DNA of 64,000 bases from JAHEJA01 sp965656445 (GCA_965656445.1 CBFHKO010000005.1:1-64000); one strand, 5' to 3'. Shown: positions 18,742 to 28,034, numbered from the stretch's first letter. Notes: generated by a model not told the origin, from the sequence alone. Made by a program: numbers and translations.

Positions 18742-19675
18742 TCGCGCTGAACTTGCGGATTTGATTGCGCGTCACGAACGTGTGGCCCGTATCGTTGTCG
18801 TTGATATCAAAGGATCCACACCGCGTGATGTCGGAACGGTCATGTATGTTTGGGCCACAGGGCAACAGGGCACAATTGGTGGCGGCGCATTGGAATTTCA
18901 GGCGAGTTTGGCCGCGCGGCAGGCCTTGGGCACGGGCAATGATTTTGCCAGCGCGCATCCCCTTGGTCCGTCGCTTGGGCAATGTTGCGGTGGATTTGTT
19001 CAACTTCTCACTGAAATCTATGATGCGCAACGCTTGGCAACATTAACGGATCCCTATGTTGCGCGCCCTATTGGGTCGTCATCGGATGTCCCACTTTCTA
19101 TCAAACGGTTCATCAGTGACCTCCGCAATGGCAACCACGCCTTGAGCACCCAAGTTCGCGACGGGTGGATTATTGAACCCATGCGTCGGCTCACAAAACC
19201 CCTGTGGATTTGGGGGGCTGGGCATGTGGGGCGGGCTTTGGTCTCTGTTTTAAGCCCACTTCCTGATTTTGAGATCACTTGGATTGACACCCAAAAGACC
19301 CGATTTCCTGATCACATTCCCAGCGGCGTTTCTCAGCTCTATGGGGATACCCCTGAGCGGTTCATGGCACATGCGCCCCATGACGCCTATCATTTAATTT
19401 TAACCTTTTCGCATGCGTTGGATTTGGAGCTCTGTCATCAGGCGCTCTTGCATGACTTTTCGTTTGTTGGTCTCATTGGGTCGCGCACAAAAATGGGTCG
19501 CTTTCGATCAAAGTTACGGAATTTGGGTCATTTAGACACAGAAATCGATCGAATAACTTGCCCGATTGGGTTGCCCGCATTAGGGAAGCATCCACAACAG
19601 ATCGCAATTGGCGTTGCACAGTCTTTGATCCAAAGGTCTGAGCATCATCGTGACGTGAGGAAGGAAACTGCATGA
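18731..19675 (+). CDS. xdhC: xanthine dehydrogenase accessory protein XdhC
   Basis: A 314-residue Mo-cofactor sulfuration/insertion chaperone. It has the XdhC/CoxI N-terminal domain (VVVDIKGSTPRDVGTVMYV, GTIGGGALEFQA, GQCCGGFVQLL with the conserved CC pair) and a C-terminal Rossmann domain (LWIWGAGHVGRALV; VGLIGSRTKMGRF). It binds Mo-cofactor and delivers it to XdhB. It overlaps xdhB by 11 bp and the next ABC gene by ATGA, which places the transporter in the same operon. Confidence 0.95.
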   Translation: MGFDRAELADLIARHERVARIVVVDIKGSTPRDVGTVMYVWATGQQGTIGGGALEFQASLAARQALGTGNDFASAHPLGPSLGQCCGGFVQLLTEIYDAQRLATLTDPYVARPIGSSSDVPLSIKRFISDLRNGNHALSTQVRDGWIIEPMRRLTKPLWIWGAGHVGRALVSVLSPLPDFEITWIDTQKTRFPDHIPSGVSQLYGDTPERFMAHAPHDAYHLILTFSHALDLELCHQALLHDFSFVGLIGSRTKMGRFRSKLRNLGHLDTEIDRITCPIGLPALGKHPQQIAIGVAQSLIQRSEHHRDVRKETA

Positions 19676-21174
19676 CCTCTACTCTGCTGAGCCTCAAAGG
19701 GTTGACCAAGGCCTATCCCGGCGTGGTTGCCAATGACGATGTCTCCTTTGACATTGGCCATGGTGAGGTTCACGCGCTGTTAGGGGAAAACGGGGCGGGG
19801 AAATCAACGCTCGTCAAAATGATCTATGGGTTGGTGAAACCCGACCAAGGCACGCTAACTTTGAATGGTCAGGCCTTTTCCCCAAGCGAACCACGCGCCG
19901 CGCGGGCCGCAGGGATCGCTATGGTGTTTCAGCATTTTTCCCTTTTTGATGCGTTAAATGTGGCAGAAAATATTGCCTTGGGCATGGAAACACCGCCAAA
20001 GACACGCGATTTGGCACGACAAATAACTGAGGTCTCTCAGGCCTATGGATTGCCCCTAGATCCGTTCAAAAAGGTGGGTGGCCTCTCCGCAGGTGAACGG
20101 CAACGCGTTGAAATTATCCGCTGTCTTTTACAAAATCCACAGCTTTTGATTATGGATGAACCGACATCGGTTTTGACACCTCAAGAGGTGGAGATTCTGT
20201 TTGAAACCCTGCGCAAATTAAAGGCCGAGGGGAAATCCATTCTCTATATTTCCCACAAGCTCGAAGAAATTCGCACGCTCTGTGACACGGCGACAATTCT
20301 TCGACATGGGAAAAAGGTTGCGACCTGTGAACCTGCGGCGGCAACCGCGCGGGAATTGGCGGAAATGATGGTCGGCAGCAGCTTTAGCGCACCCAAAAAG
20401 GCGACGAACACTCTTGGCGATACACTTCTGGAGGTGTCTCACCTCACCTGTCGGTCCGAAGATGCCTTTGGCACGTCCTTGCGAGATATTTCGTTTGCTG
20501 TGCGTGCCGGTGAAATTTTGGGCATTGGCGGCGTTGCTGGAAATGGTCAAGATGAACTGCTCGCCGCGCTGTCTGGGGAAATGCGCACGACACCGCAATC
20601 GATCCTATTTAAAGGCCAGTCAATCGGAGGATATAGCCCCAATAAACGGCGGTCCTTGGGCATCCTAAGTGGTCCAGAGGAACGACTAGGTCATGCGGCC
20701 GCTCCCAATATGAGCTTGGTGGAAAACGCTATGATGACCGCCATTGACCGTCAGTCTTTGGTAAAAAACGGCTTCTTGCACTGGAAAAAGGCGCAAGGCT
20801 TTGCCGAGAGCGTTATTCAAGCCTTTGACGTCCGCACCCCTAGCGCCAAGAGCACAGCAGGCTCCTTATCAGGGGGCAATTTGCAAAAATTTGTGATTGG
20901 ACGTGAGGTGATGCAAGACCCCCGTGTGTTGGTGGTCAATCAACCAACTTGGGGGGTTGATGCGGCAGCGGCGGCGGCCATTCGTCAGTCCCTCTTGGAT
21001 TTGGCCAATAAAGGGGCCGCCATCATCGTGATAAGTCAAGATTTGGATGAGTTGATGGAAATTTCAGACCGCTTTGGTGCCTTGAACGAAGGCCGCTTGT
21101 CTGAGCTGAGGGAGACACATTCCCTAAGCGTTGATGAAATCGGGTTAATGATGGGCGGAGCGGAACATGCATGA
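19672..21174 (+). CDS. nucleoside/purine ABC transporter, ATP-binding protein
   Basis: A 500-residue duplicated ATPase of the BMP/simple-sugar class. The first half has Walker A GENGAGKST near residue 38, signature LSAGERQRVEI and Walker B LLIMDEP. The second half has a degenerate Walker A (GVAGNGQDE) and signature LSGGNLQKFVIGREV, as usual for this class, where one site is inactive. With the two permeases and the BMP-type binding protein downstream it forms a complete importer, probably for purine bases or nucleosides given the xdh genes in the same operon. Confidence 0.93.
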   Translation: MTSTLLSLKGLTKAYPGVVANDDVSFDIGHGEVHALLGENGAGKSTLVKMIYGLVKPDQGTLTLNGQAFSPSEPRAARAAGIAMVFQHFSLFDALNVAENIALGMETPPKTRDLARQITEVSQAYGLPLDPFKKVGGLSAGERQRVEIIRCLLQNPQLLIMDEPTSVLTPQEVEILFETLRKLKAEGKSILYISHKLEEIRTLCDTATILRHGKKVATCEPAAATARELAEMMVGSSFSAPKKATNTLGDTLLEVSHLTCRSEDAFGTSLRDISFAVRAGEILGIGGVAGNGQDELLAALSGEMRTTPQSILFKGQSIGGYSPNKRRSLGILSGPEERLGHAAAPNMSLVENAMMTAIDRQSLVKNGFLHWKKAQGFAESVIQAFDVRTPSAKSTAGSLSGGNLQKFVIGREVMQDPRVLVVNQPTWGVDAAAAAAIRQSLLDLANKGAAIIVISQDLDELMEISDRFGALNEGRLSELRETHSLSVDEIGLMMGGAEHA

Positions 21175-21213
21175 ACCAATCTTGGCACATGACAAAAACA
21201 CAAGGGTAACGCC

Positions 21214-22293
21214 ATGATTAGACTGGAAAAGCGGCTTCAGCCATCGCGCACTCTGACGGCGATCACCCCCATCTTTGCTGTCATCCTGACGATGATTGTT
21301 GGCGGCGCGATGTTTGCCCTGCTTGGCAAGCCTCCGTTTGAGGCCATCCGCATCATCTTTTGGGATCCTTTGTTTGATCCAACCTTTGCCGCCTATTCAC
21401 GACCACAATTATTGGTCAAAGCGGGTCCTTTGATTTTGATCGCTATTGGATTGTCACTGGGGTTCAAAGCAGGCATTTGGAACATTGGCGCGGAAGGCCA
21501 ATACATTATGGGCGCGATTTGCGGCGCGGCGATGGGATTGGCATTTTATCCGATGGAAAGTGCGATCATTTTTCCCTTGATGGTTCTGGCAGGTGCCTTG
21601 GGTGGGTGGGCATGGGCCATGATCCCTGCCATTTTGCGCACGAAATTCAACACCAATGAGATTTTGGTCTCTCTCATGCTTGTTTATGTGGCGGAAAAAA
21701 TCTTGGCCTCTGTGTCACAAGGGCTTTTGAAAAACCCAGACGGATATGGATTTCCTGGATCGCGCAACCTTCAGCAATATCCAAGTGCCGCAAATACTGA
21801 GATTTTTGCCAATTCAGGAATGCATTGGGGGGTCGTCACGGCCTTTATCGCCGTGATTTTTGCCTATGTTTTGCTTACACGTCACGTGAGCGGGTTTCAT
21901 ATCCGCCTGACAGGAGAAGCACCAAGAGCCGCGAAATTCGCAGGGATCGCGCCCACGCGCGTCGTTGTGTTTTGTTTGGGCATCTCAGGGATGCTCGCTG
22001 GGATGGCAGGCATGTTCGAAGTCGCCGGTCCAGCGGGACAAATCACGATCGACTTTGCCTCTGGTTATGGGTTCACCGCTATCATCGTTGCCTTTTTGGG
22101 GCGTTTGCATCCCATTGGGATTCTCCTCGCAGGGTTGCTCATGGCATTGACTTATATTGGTGGTGAACTTGCACAGTTGATGTTGGAATTACCGGGTGCA
22201 TCCATTCAATTGTTCCAAGGGATGTTGCTGTTTTTCTTGCTGACCACTGATGTCTTTACACATTACCGCATCCGATTTGGGGAGGCAAAATAA
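21214..22293 (+). CDS. nucleoside/purine ABC transporter permease 1
   Basis: A 359-residue inner-membrane protein with about eight to ten hydrophobic segments. It carries the family segment GFKAGIWNIGAEGQYIMGA near 85-105 and the conserved EAPRAAKFAGI coupling loop near 235. AAGGGTAACGCC precedes the ATG. It lies 39 bp after the ATPase gene and overlaps the second permease by one base (TAATG). It pairs with that permease as a heterodimeric channel. Confidence 0.92.
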   Translation: MIRLEKRLQPSRTLTAITPIFAVILTMIVGGAMFALLGKPPFEAIRIIFWDPLFDPTFAAYSRPQLLVKAGPLILIAIGLSLGFKAGIWNIGAEGQYIMGAICGAAMGLAFYPMESAIIFPLMVLAGALGGWAWAMIPAILRTKFNTNEILVSLMLVYVAEKILASVSQGLLKNPDGYGFPGSRNLQQYPSAANTEIFANSGMHWGVVTAFIAVIFAYVLLTRHVSGFHIRLTGEAPRAAKFAGIAPTRVVVFCLGISGMLAGMAGMFEVAGPAGQITIDFASGYGFTAIIVAFLGRLHPIGILLAGLLMALTYIGGELAQLMLELPGASIQLFQGMLLFFLLTTDVFTHYRIRFGEAK

Positions 22294-23216
22294 TGGATTT
22301 GTCTAGCATCAATCCAATCCTATTGATCGCATCGCTCATGGTCTCTGCGACCCCTATTTTATTGGCCGCAATTGGTGAAATGGTTGTCGAGAAATCAGGT
22401 GTTCTCAACCTAGGTGTTGAAGGCATGATGATTACAGGGGCCGTTATCGGCTTTGTCGTTGCGATCAATACAGGAAGCCCAGCTCTTGGATTTCTGGCCG
22501 CCGCCCTCGCTTCGGCGGTTCTCTCGCTGAGTTTTGGATTTTTGACCCAAGTTTTGCTGTCTAATCAAGTCGCAACAGGGCTTGGCCTCACCTTGGTTGG
22601 GTTGGGATTATCCGCCCTGATTGGCAAACCTTATGAGGGGATGAAATCCCCAACCTTGGCGACGTTCGACATCCCATTGCTGTCAGATATTCCAGTTATC
22701 GGACCTATGCTCTTTTCCCATGATCCGATGGTTTATGTCTCTGTTCTCTTAGTCGCCGCAGTTTGGATATTTTTGAACCACTCGCGAGCGGGGCTTGTCC
22801 TGCGTGCTGTGGGCGAAAACCACACGGCCGCTCATGCGCTTGGCTACAAGGTCATTCGAATCCGTATGATGGCCATCATGTTTGGCGGTGCCTGTAGCGG
22901 GCTTGGCGGGGCTTACATTAGCCTCGTTCGCGTTCCTCAATGGACCGAGGGCATGACATCTGGTGCAGGTTGGATCGCCCTCGCAATCGTTGTTTTTGCC
23001 AGCTGGAAACCCTGGCGCGTCCTCTTGGGTGCCTATTTATTTGGCGGTGTCAGTGTTCTACAGTTGAATTTACAGGCCGCGGGCGTTGCAATTCCTGTTG
23101 AGTATTTATCCATGTCGCCGTATTTGATAACGATCATTGTGCTGGTGTTTATCTCGGCTCTGGGGAATCAAGGCGCGCCAGCGTCTTTGGGCCGCACATT
23201 CCACGCCTCATCTTGA
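22293..23216 (+). CDS. nucleoside/purine ABC transporter permease 2
   Basis: A 307-residue inner-membrane protein with about eight hydrophobic segments. It has the hallmark MVVEKSGVLNLGVEGMMITGA near residues 29-49, which mirrors the same segment of permease 1, and GENHTAAHALGYKV as coupling loop near 175. It is translationally coupled to permease 1. The binding-protein gene follows after 28 bp. Confidence 0.93.
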   Translation: MDLSSINPILLIASLMVSATPILLAAIGEMVVEKSGVLNLGVEGMMITGAVIGFVVAINTGSPALGFLAAALASAVLSLSFGFLTQVLLSNQVATGLGLTLVGLGLSALIGKPYEGMKSPTLATFDIPLLSDIPVIGPMLFSHDPMVYVSVLLVAAVWIFLNHSRAGLVLRAVGENHTAAHALGYKVIRIRMMAIMFGGACSGLGGAYISLVRVPQWTEGMTSGAGWIALAIVVFASWKPWRVLLGAYLFGGVSVLQLNLQAAGVAIPVEYLSMSPYLITIIVLVFISALGNQGAPASLGRTFHASS

Positions 23217-23244
23217 GGCCCTCTACTTGAACAGGGAGACGTTC

Positions 23245-24315
23245 ATGACTCTTAAATCACTTTTAACCGGTGCCGTTGCTGCACTTGGCCTAACCACTGC
23301 TGCTTATGCCGCTGATGTCAAAGTCGGCTTCGTTTATGTTGGCCCTGTCGGAGACGGCGGCTGGACTTACGAGCACAACAAAGGCCGCTTGGCTGTCGAA
23401 GAGCACTTTGGCGATCGTGTTGAAACAATTTTCCAAGAAAGCGTGCCAGAGGGTGCGGATTCTGAGCGTGTTATGACTCAGATGGCGCTTCAGGGTGCAG
23501 ACCTTATTTTCACAACATCTTTTGGTTATATGGACCCAACAATCAACGTTGCGGCCAAATTCCCAAATGTGAAATTTGAACATGCAACAGGCTACAAGCG
23601 TGCGGATAACGTATCCACTTACTCAGCACGTTTCTACGAAGGTCGCGCCGTTCAAGGTCACATCGCAGGTAAAATGACGAAGACCAACAAAATTGGTTAC
23701 ATCGGATCCTTCCCAATTCCAGAAGTTATCCGTGGCATCAACTCTGCTTACATCCATGCAAAACGCGTGAACCCAGATGTCGAATTCAACATCGTATGGG
23801 CCTACACATGGTTTGATCCTGCAAAAGAAGCAGACGCCGCAACAGCTTTGATCGAACAAGGCGCGGACGTTATTTTGCAGCACACAGACTCGACGGCGCC
23901 TCAAGCAGCCGCAGCAAAAGCAGGCAATGTTGTGACCTTTGGTCAAGCCTCTGACATGGCAGAATACGGCCCGTTCCCACGCGTCTCTTCTATCATTGAC
24001 GACTGGGCGCCTTATTACATTGCACGGACGCAAGCTGTTCTAGATGGCACATGGACATCAACAGACACATGGGACGGCATTGGCCCAGGCATGGTTGCCA
24101 TTGGTGAGATTTCATCAGCAGTTCCAGCAGACGTCAAAGCAGAAGCAGAAGCGCTTCGTGATGCTCTTGGTTCTGGTGAATACCACGCCTTCACTGGCCC
24201 AATCAACAAACAAGACGGTTCTGTTTGGTTGGCAGAAGGTGAAACAGCGGATGACGGAACATTGGCTGGTATGAACTTCTACGTTGAAGGCATCACTGGC
24301 GATATCCCGCAATAA
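23245..24315 (+). CDS. BMP-family ABC substrate-binding protein (nucleoside/purine)
   Basis: A 356-residue periplasmic binding protein from ATG 23245, set by GGGAG upstream and by a clear signal peptide (cleavage after AYA near residue 21). The mature start VKVGFVYVGPVGDGGWTYEHN is typical of the BMP/PnrA family, as are TTSFGYMDP and GKMTKTNKIGYIG. Relatives bind nucleosides. Its place as last gene of the xdhABC-ABC operon suggests purines or purine nucleosides as ligand. Codon use is markedly more uniform than its neighbours, suggesting high expression. A terminator follows directly. Confidence 0.93.
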   Translation: MTLKSLLTGAVAALGLTTAAYAADVKVGFVYVGPVGDGGWTYEHNKGRLAVEEHFGDRVETIFQESVPEGADSERVMTQMALQGADLIFTTSFGYMDPTINVAAKFPNVKFEHATGYKRADNVSTYSARFYEGRAVQGHIAGKMTKTNKIGYIGSFPIPEVIRGINSAYIHAKRVNPDVEFNIVWAYTWFDPAKEADAATALIEQGADVILQHTDSTAPQAAAAKAGNVVTFGQASDMAEYGPFPRVSSIIDDWAPYYIARTQAVLDGTWTSTDTWDGIGPGMVAIGEISSAVPADVKAEAEALRDALGSGEYHAFTGPINKQDGSVWLAEGETADDGTLAGMNFYVEGITGDIPQ

Positions 24316-24336
24316 TCGCTTGGATATTGTAATAAA

Positions 24337-24367
24337 GAAAGCCCTCGCATGTTGCGGGGGCTTTTTC
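24337..24367 (+). terminator. terminator of the xdh-transporter operon
   Basis: AAAGCCCTCGC-ATGTT-GCGGGGGCTTTTT: an 11-bp stem with one G-T wobble and a T-run, 20 bp after the binding-protein stop. It may also serve the convergent CBS-domain gene, through the A-rich side. Confidence 0.92.
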
Positions 24368-24369
24368 GT

Positions 24370-24831
24370 TTAGTGCGTAAAGATCTGAGCCAATGGCCCT
24401 TTGTCACGTTCAAACAGCATAGGCAGTAGCTGCGCTTCGACTTCTTTCTTGATGTGCTTCACGACGTGGCTAATCACGAGCATTCCACAAAAATTCCTCT
24501 GTGTGCACTGCACTGGCATATGTCGGATATTGTGCTCCAACATCGTCGCAAGCGCCACTGTGATGTCCTCTTTAGCATCGATGAAATAGGGGTTTGGCGT
24601 CATGATGTCGCCAACCTGTGTATGCCCCGTATTCATTCCTTGCGCCAAACATCGCCAGACAATGTCGCGCTCACTGACAATGCCTGCCAACTTACCGTTA
24701 TGATCCAAGACAGTCAGCGCTCCGAATTTACGGCGCGACATGATTTTCGCGGCACGCCGCACCATGAAATCTGGAGTAATCGTGACAAAAGAATTCTTGC
24801 GTAAGATTTCGTGAACTTGTTTCGTTTTCAT
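24370..24831 (-). CDS. CBS-domain pair protein
   Basis: A 153-residue stand-alone protein with two CBS motifs. The first (about 8-65) contains GALTVLDHNGKLAGIVSERDIV, and the second (about 76-135) contains DITVALATMLEHNIRHMPV. Such pairs bind adenine nucleotides and act as energy or metabolite sensors; the target here is unknown. It is convergent with the purine operon and starts beside a 469-bp spacer that has several inverted repeats. Confidence 0.9.
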   Translation of the reverse strand: MKTKQVHEILRKNSFVTITPDFMVRRAAKIMSRRKFGALTVLDHNGKLAGIVSERDIVWRCLAQGMNTGHTQVGDIMTPNPYFIDAKEDITVALATMLEHNIRHMPVQCTQRNFCGMLVISHVVKHIKKEVEAQLLPMLFERDKGPLAQIFTH

Positions 24832-25300
24832 TTTCTTTCCTCTTGCAGCTTTGCAATCTGTGTCATCGCAACTGATCTATAAAAGGCTACGTCTTGGATC
24901 GATTTCTTGTTAATTGAAGCACTCTTTTTGATAAAACTTGGACCACCTCAAATCGCTAAAAAAATAGGGAAATTGGTATGGGTCCAAGGGAATCAAGATA
25001 GGTTTTGCATTTCTGCGGTGAATGATTTGCAACACTGCGACCTGCGCACAGGAAAAGCGCCATGCAAATTGAGACGGCTTTGCACAGAAAGTTTTGAAAA
25101 TCTGCGCAAATGGCGCTGAGATTGCACCTAAATTTCACACGGGATTTGATGGATTTTGCGTTCAGATATGACAAATCGTCCTTTTACGATATTTGTGGAC
25201 AGGAGCGCTAGTCACGTGATTTTCTAAAGTCTAATGTTTCGAAACCGGATGACACACGATAAGTCCCTCCGTTACACACTTCTTAGGCAAGGTTACCAAA
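24832..25300. other. long non-coding spacer with clustered TTTGCA-type repeats
   Basis: This 469-bp stretch between two divergent genes holds no convincing gene. A 70-codon frame (24907-25119) has no ribosome binding site and unlikely composition. Its middle (25001-25150) carries many copies of TTTGCA, TGCAAA and TGCGCA, several forming inverted repeats (listed separately). It must hold promoters for both flanking genes. Confidence 0.6.
25025..25117. repeat. nested inverted repeats, operator or structured RNA candidate
   Basis: Three pairings are visible. ATTTGCA (25025-25031) pairs with TGCAAAT (25063-25069). AGCGCCAT (25056-25063) pairs with ATGGCGCT (25110-25117). TTTGCACAGA (25079-25088) pairs with TCTGCGCAAA (25101-25110) with one mismatch and a 12-base loop. 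Some are mutually exclusive, as in an operator array or a switching RNA. Confidence 0.5.
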
Positions 25301-25951
25301 ATGAGATTTTTGAATTTGCCCGACACGCCATCTGATCAGGTTACTGAGGATGGTCACATGTTTGCCCCGTCCACCGCGCGCAACGCGGATGCGATTGAAA
25401 CCATTTTGCACGAATTTTTACCTACTCACGGACGTGTCTTGGAAATCGCATCAGGGACGGGGCAGCATATCGCACAATTCGCAACTTCATTTCCTGACCT
25501 AAGTTGGGTCCCAAGTGATCCTGATCCAGCGCGGCGCGCCAGCATTACCGCTCATTGCGCGTCAGCCTCTGCAACGAATGTCAGTAGCCCCATAGATTTA
25601 GTTGCAACCACTGCAGCGTGGCCAGATGACCTTGGACAGTTTGATGCGATTTTGCTCGTCAATTTATTTCACCTCATTTCTGAGGCCGAAGCAAAGCAGT
25701 TGATCGCAAATGTTGCCCGCGCCCTCGCACCTCAGGGCCACTTTATCCTTTATGGGCCGTTTACACGTGCGGATGACTTTGTGTCCGAGGGCGATGCTGC
25801 CTTTCATGCGTCTCTTGTCGCGCAAGACCCAGATATTGGGTACAAAGATGACTTTGACGTTATTGAATGGCTTATGGACGCGTGGTTAGACCCTAAACAG
25901 GTCATAGAAATGCCTGCGAACAATTTAACGATAGTTGCGCAAAAATTTTAG
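25301..25951 (+). CDS. DUF938-type SAM-dependent methyltransferase
   Basis: A 216-residue class I methyltransferase-like protein. The SAM motif is VLEIASGTGQHIAQFA near residue 46, followed by the acidic end of strand 2 (WVPSDPDP) and ILLVNLFHLIS as motif IV. The opening MFAPSTARNADAI and the later LYGPFTRADDF are characteristic of DUF938 (METTL26-like) proteins, whose substrate is unknown. No strong ribosome binding site is visible (GGCAAGGTT lies about 13 bases upstream). It overlaps the end of the convergent M48 protease gene by 4 bp. Confidence 0.85.
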   Translation: MRFLNLPDTPSDQVTEDGHMFAPSTARNADAIETILHEFLPTHGRVLEIASGTGQHIAQFATSFPDLSWVPSDPDPARRASITAHCASASATNVSSPIDLVATTAAWPDDLGQFDAILLVNLFHLISEAEAKQLIANVARALAPQGHFILYGPFTRADDFVSEGDAAFHASLVAQDPDIGYKDDFDVIEWLMDAWLDPKQVIEMPANNLTIVAQKF

Positions 25952-26688
25952 AACGAGGCGGCTGTCCTGCGTACCGTTTCCAGCCGCGCCGCATGCGGCG
26001 GATGGGTCCCCAAGAATGTGTCACCGGGATCGGGAATGCGCATAAAGAATTGCGCCCCACGCAGTGGGTCAAATCCGGCCGCTTTGGTAATGATCGTGCC
26101 CAATTCATCGGCTTCAAGCTCAAATTCCTTGGAATAGGTCCGCGCACCCAGTGTTGCACCAATCTGTTGGGCTTGCTCAATTGCGCTCGCATTGCCACCA
26201 GCGATTGCTGTCATCCCACCAAGCAACAAGGCCCCCCGTCGCGCCGATTGATATTGACGATAGATATGCCCTTCTAAGTGATGCGCAGCTTCATGCCCGA
26301 GAACAAAGGCCAATTCATCCACATTGCGGGCCTGTTTGATCAACCCAATGGAAAAAATGACAACGGGTGTTCCGTCATCTAGCAACGTCTGAAACGCGTT
26401 CACCAAATCTGGATGCGTGTAATCCACAACAATCTGAAAATCACATTTGAACTCTGGGCGATAGGTCCGACAGAGCTCTTCTACTTCGGGTTCAATCTTA
26501 GAGACAACAAAGGCGAATTGACCCGTGGGTGGCCCAATTTTTTGGGCCTGTGCCTGTGGCGGTGCAGTCGGCGTTTCTGTGCGACCCTCCTGTGGCGAGG
26601 GTGCATAGGCACACGCAGACATCACCGAAAGAGCAAGAGTTATCAAAAATATCCGCACTGCGTTTGTTACCTTTTGCATGATGCCCAT
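25948..26688 (-). CDS. M48-family metalloprotease, probable lipoprotein
   Basis: A 246-residue protein with a lipoprotein signal (hydrophobic segment about 12-24, lipobox VMSAC with Cys near 26). The zinc motif HEAAHHLEGH is near residue 133 and a second zinc ligand region, FELEADELG, near 192. This is the BepA/LoiP-like M48 group that acts in the periplasm on misassembled outer-membrane proteins. It is divergent from a small gene whose frame begins at its start codon; the shared promoter region is very short. Confidence 0.9.
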   Translation of the reverse strand: MGIMQKVTNAVRIFLITLALSVMSACAYAPSPQEGRTETPTAPPQAQAQKIGPPTGQFAFVVSKIEPEVEELCRTYRPEFKCDFQIVVDYTHPDLVNAFQTLLDDGTPVVIFSIGLIKQARNVDELAFVLGHEAAHHLEGHIYRQYQSARRGALLLGGMTAIAGGNASAIEQAQQIGATLGARTYSKEFELEADELGTIITKAAGFDPLRGAQFFMRIPDPGDTFLGTHPPHAARLETVRRTAASF

Positions 26689-26708
26689 TGCATCACTATA
26701 CTGAAAAT

Positions 26709-26945
26709 ATGTTTACGATAGAACACGAATTTGACTCAACAATCGTCACCTTAGTAGATGAGGGCGCTCATCCGCTTCAAGAAGATATTGTCATTAACAG
26801 CTTTGCGGAATGCATAACTGTCGAACAATATAACCCCCAGACGGATCGCGTTGAGAAAGTAACCCTATCGATGTGCCAAATGCGCGATTTGATCGCCTCT
26901 ATTTCCCTCCCTGAAGGGATTTATACCCGTGACGAGGACGAATAA
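26709..26945 (+). CDS. small conserved-looking protein, unknown
   Basis: A 78-residue acidic protein from ATG 26709; a TTG at 26688 is a weaker option. It has no signal or membrane segment. Alternating hydrophobic residues early on (FDSTIVTLVDEGA) suggest a beta-rich fold, and the C-terminus is rich in D and E. I do not recognise the family. It is convergent with modC, 6 bp from its stop, and divergent from the M48 gene. The tight fit between two genes supports it being real. Confidence 0.6.
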   Translation: MFTIEHEFDSTIVTLVDEGAHPLQEDIVINSFAECITVEQYNPQTDRVEKVTLSMCQMRDLIASISLPEGIYTRDEDE

Positions 26946-26951
26946 CTGCGG

Positions 26952-28034
26952 CTAACCAATGTCGCCTTGATCAACTGAGACTGTCTTGAGAACGGCATAA
27001 CACGACATGCCAACCGTGAGCCCAAGCTGCGACGCAGAGCGCGCCGTGGTACGGGCCAAGAGCCGGTCCTGACCACACGCAAGTTGAAGAATAGCCCCCG
27101 GCCCCTCGCCCTTTTTGATGGCTGTGATCTTGCACTCCAACACATTGAGGGCGGATATATCTGTTGGTTTACTGAGAGATATCATCACATCTTGGGCCAA
27201 AATGCGCACTCGAAGACGCGTTCCAACAGGAGACGCCACTTTGGGCATGAATAATGTTCCGCCTGAAATTGCTAGCTCCGTTAGACCATCCTGCGCATGT
27301 GCAACCACGTGCGCGGGCATTACAGACCCTGCCGAGCGAAGGCCAACAAATTGCACCAACTCTGGGTTGGATAAAACGGCCTCTGTCGTGCCATGCGTTA
27401 CAACATCGCCCTGATCGAGGACGACGACATGGGACGCCAATCGCGCGACTTCTGCAATGGAATGACTGACATAAACGATTGGTAAATCAATCTCATCGCG
27501 CAGACCCGCCAGGAACGGTAAAATCTCTGCTTTGCGGGCGGCATCCAAGGCGGCCAAAGGTTCATCCATCAACAAGATGTCAGGCGCACTTAGCAAGGCG
27601 CGTCCGATGGCAACACGCTGTTTTTCACCCCCCGACAAAGCGCCCGTTGGACGTTCTAGCAAATGCCCTATGCCCAACAAGTCGATCACGTGATCCTCAC
27701 GCAGAGCAGGCGACTGTTTGCGACGGTAGCGCAGAGCATAACGCAGATTGTCCCTGACATTGAGATGGGGAAACAGCCGTGCATCTTGAAACACATATCC
27801 GATGCCGCGCTTGTGAGGTGCGATGTTCGTTGATGTATGTGACTCGAATAGAGGCCGGTCGTTCACTGCAATGCGGCCAGTATCCGGTGTGATAAGCCCC
27901 GCAATTGCATTCACAACTGTCGTCTTGCCAGAGCCAGAGCGCCCAAACAATGCAGTGATACCGCTCTCGGCTTCAAACTTAACATTCAAATCAAAGGCCT
28001 TGAATTGGTGGGATATATCAACAGACAGAGTCAT
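26952..28034 (-). CDS. modC: molybdate ABC transporter ATP-binding protein
   Basis: A 360-residue ATPase with Walker A FGRSGSGKTTVV near residue 31, signature LSGGEKQRVAIGRALL near 135 and Walker B ILLMDEPLAALD. A C-terminal Mop/TOBE-like domain (about 290-350, ALNVLECKITAIKKGEGPGAILQL) is typical of ModC. It powers molybdate uptake, which supplies the cofactor used by xanthine dehydrogenase 8 kb away. It overlaps modB by ATGA. A modA gene is not found beside it. Confidence 0.95.
   Translation of the reverse strand: MTLSVDISHQFKAFDLNVKFEAESGITALFGRSGSGKTTVVNAIAGLITPDTGRIAVNDRPLFESHTSTNIAPHKRGIGYVFQDARLFPHLNVRDNLRYALRYRRKQSPALREDHVIDLLGIGHLLERPTGALSGGEKQRVAIGRALLSAPDILLMDEPLAALDAARKAEILPFLAGLRDEIDLPIVYVSHSIAEVARLASHVVVLDQGDVVTHGTTEAVLSNPELVQFVGLRSAGSVMPAHVVAHAQDGLTELAISGGTLFMPKVASPVGTRLRVRILAQDVMISLSKPTDISALNVLECKITAIKKGEGPGAILQLACGQDRLLARTTARSASQLGLTVGMSCYAVLKTVSVDQGDIG

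Noticed and set aside
24907..25119. 70-codon frame in the long spacer
   Set aside because: It has no ribosome binding site and runs through the inverted repeats; its protein composition is unlike its neighbours.
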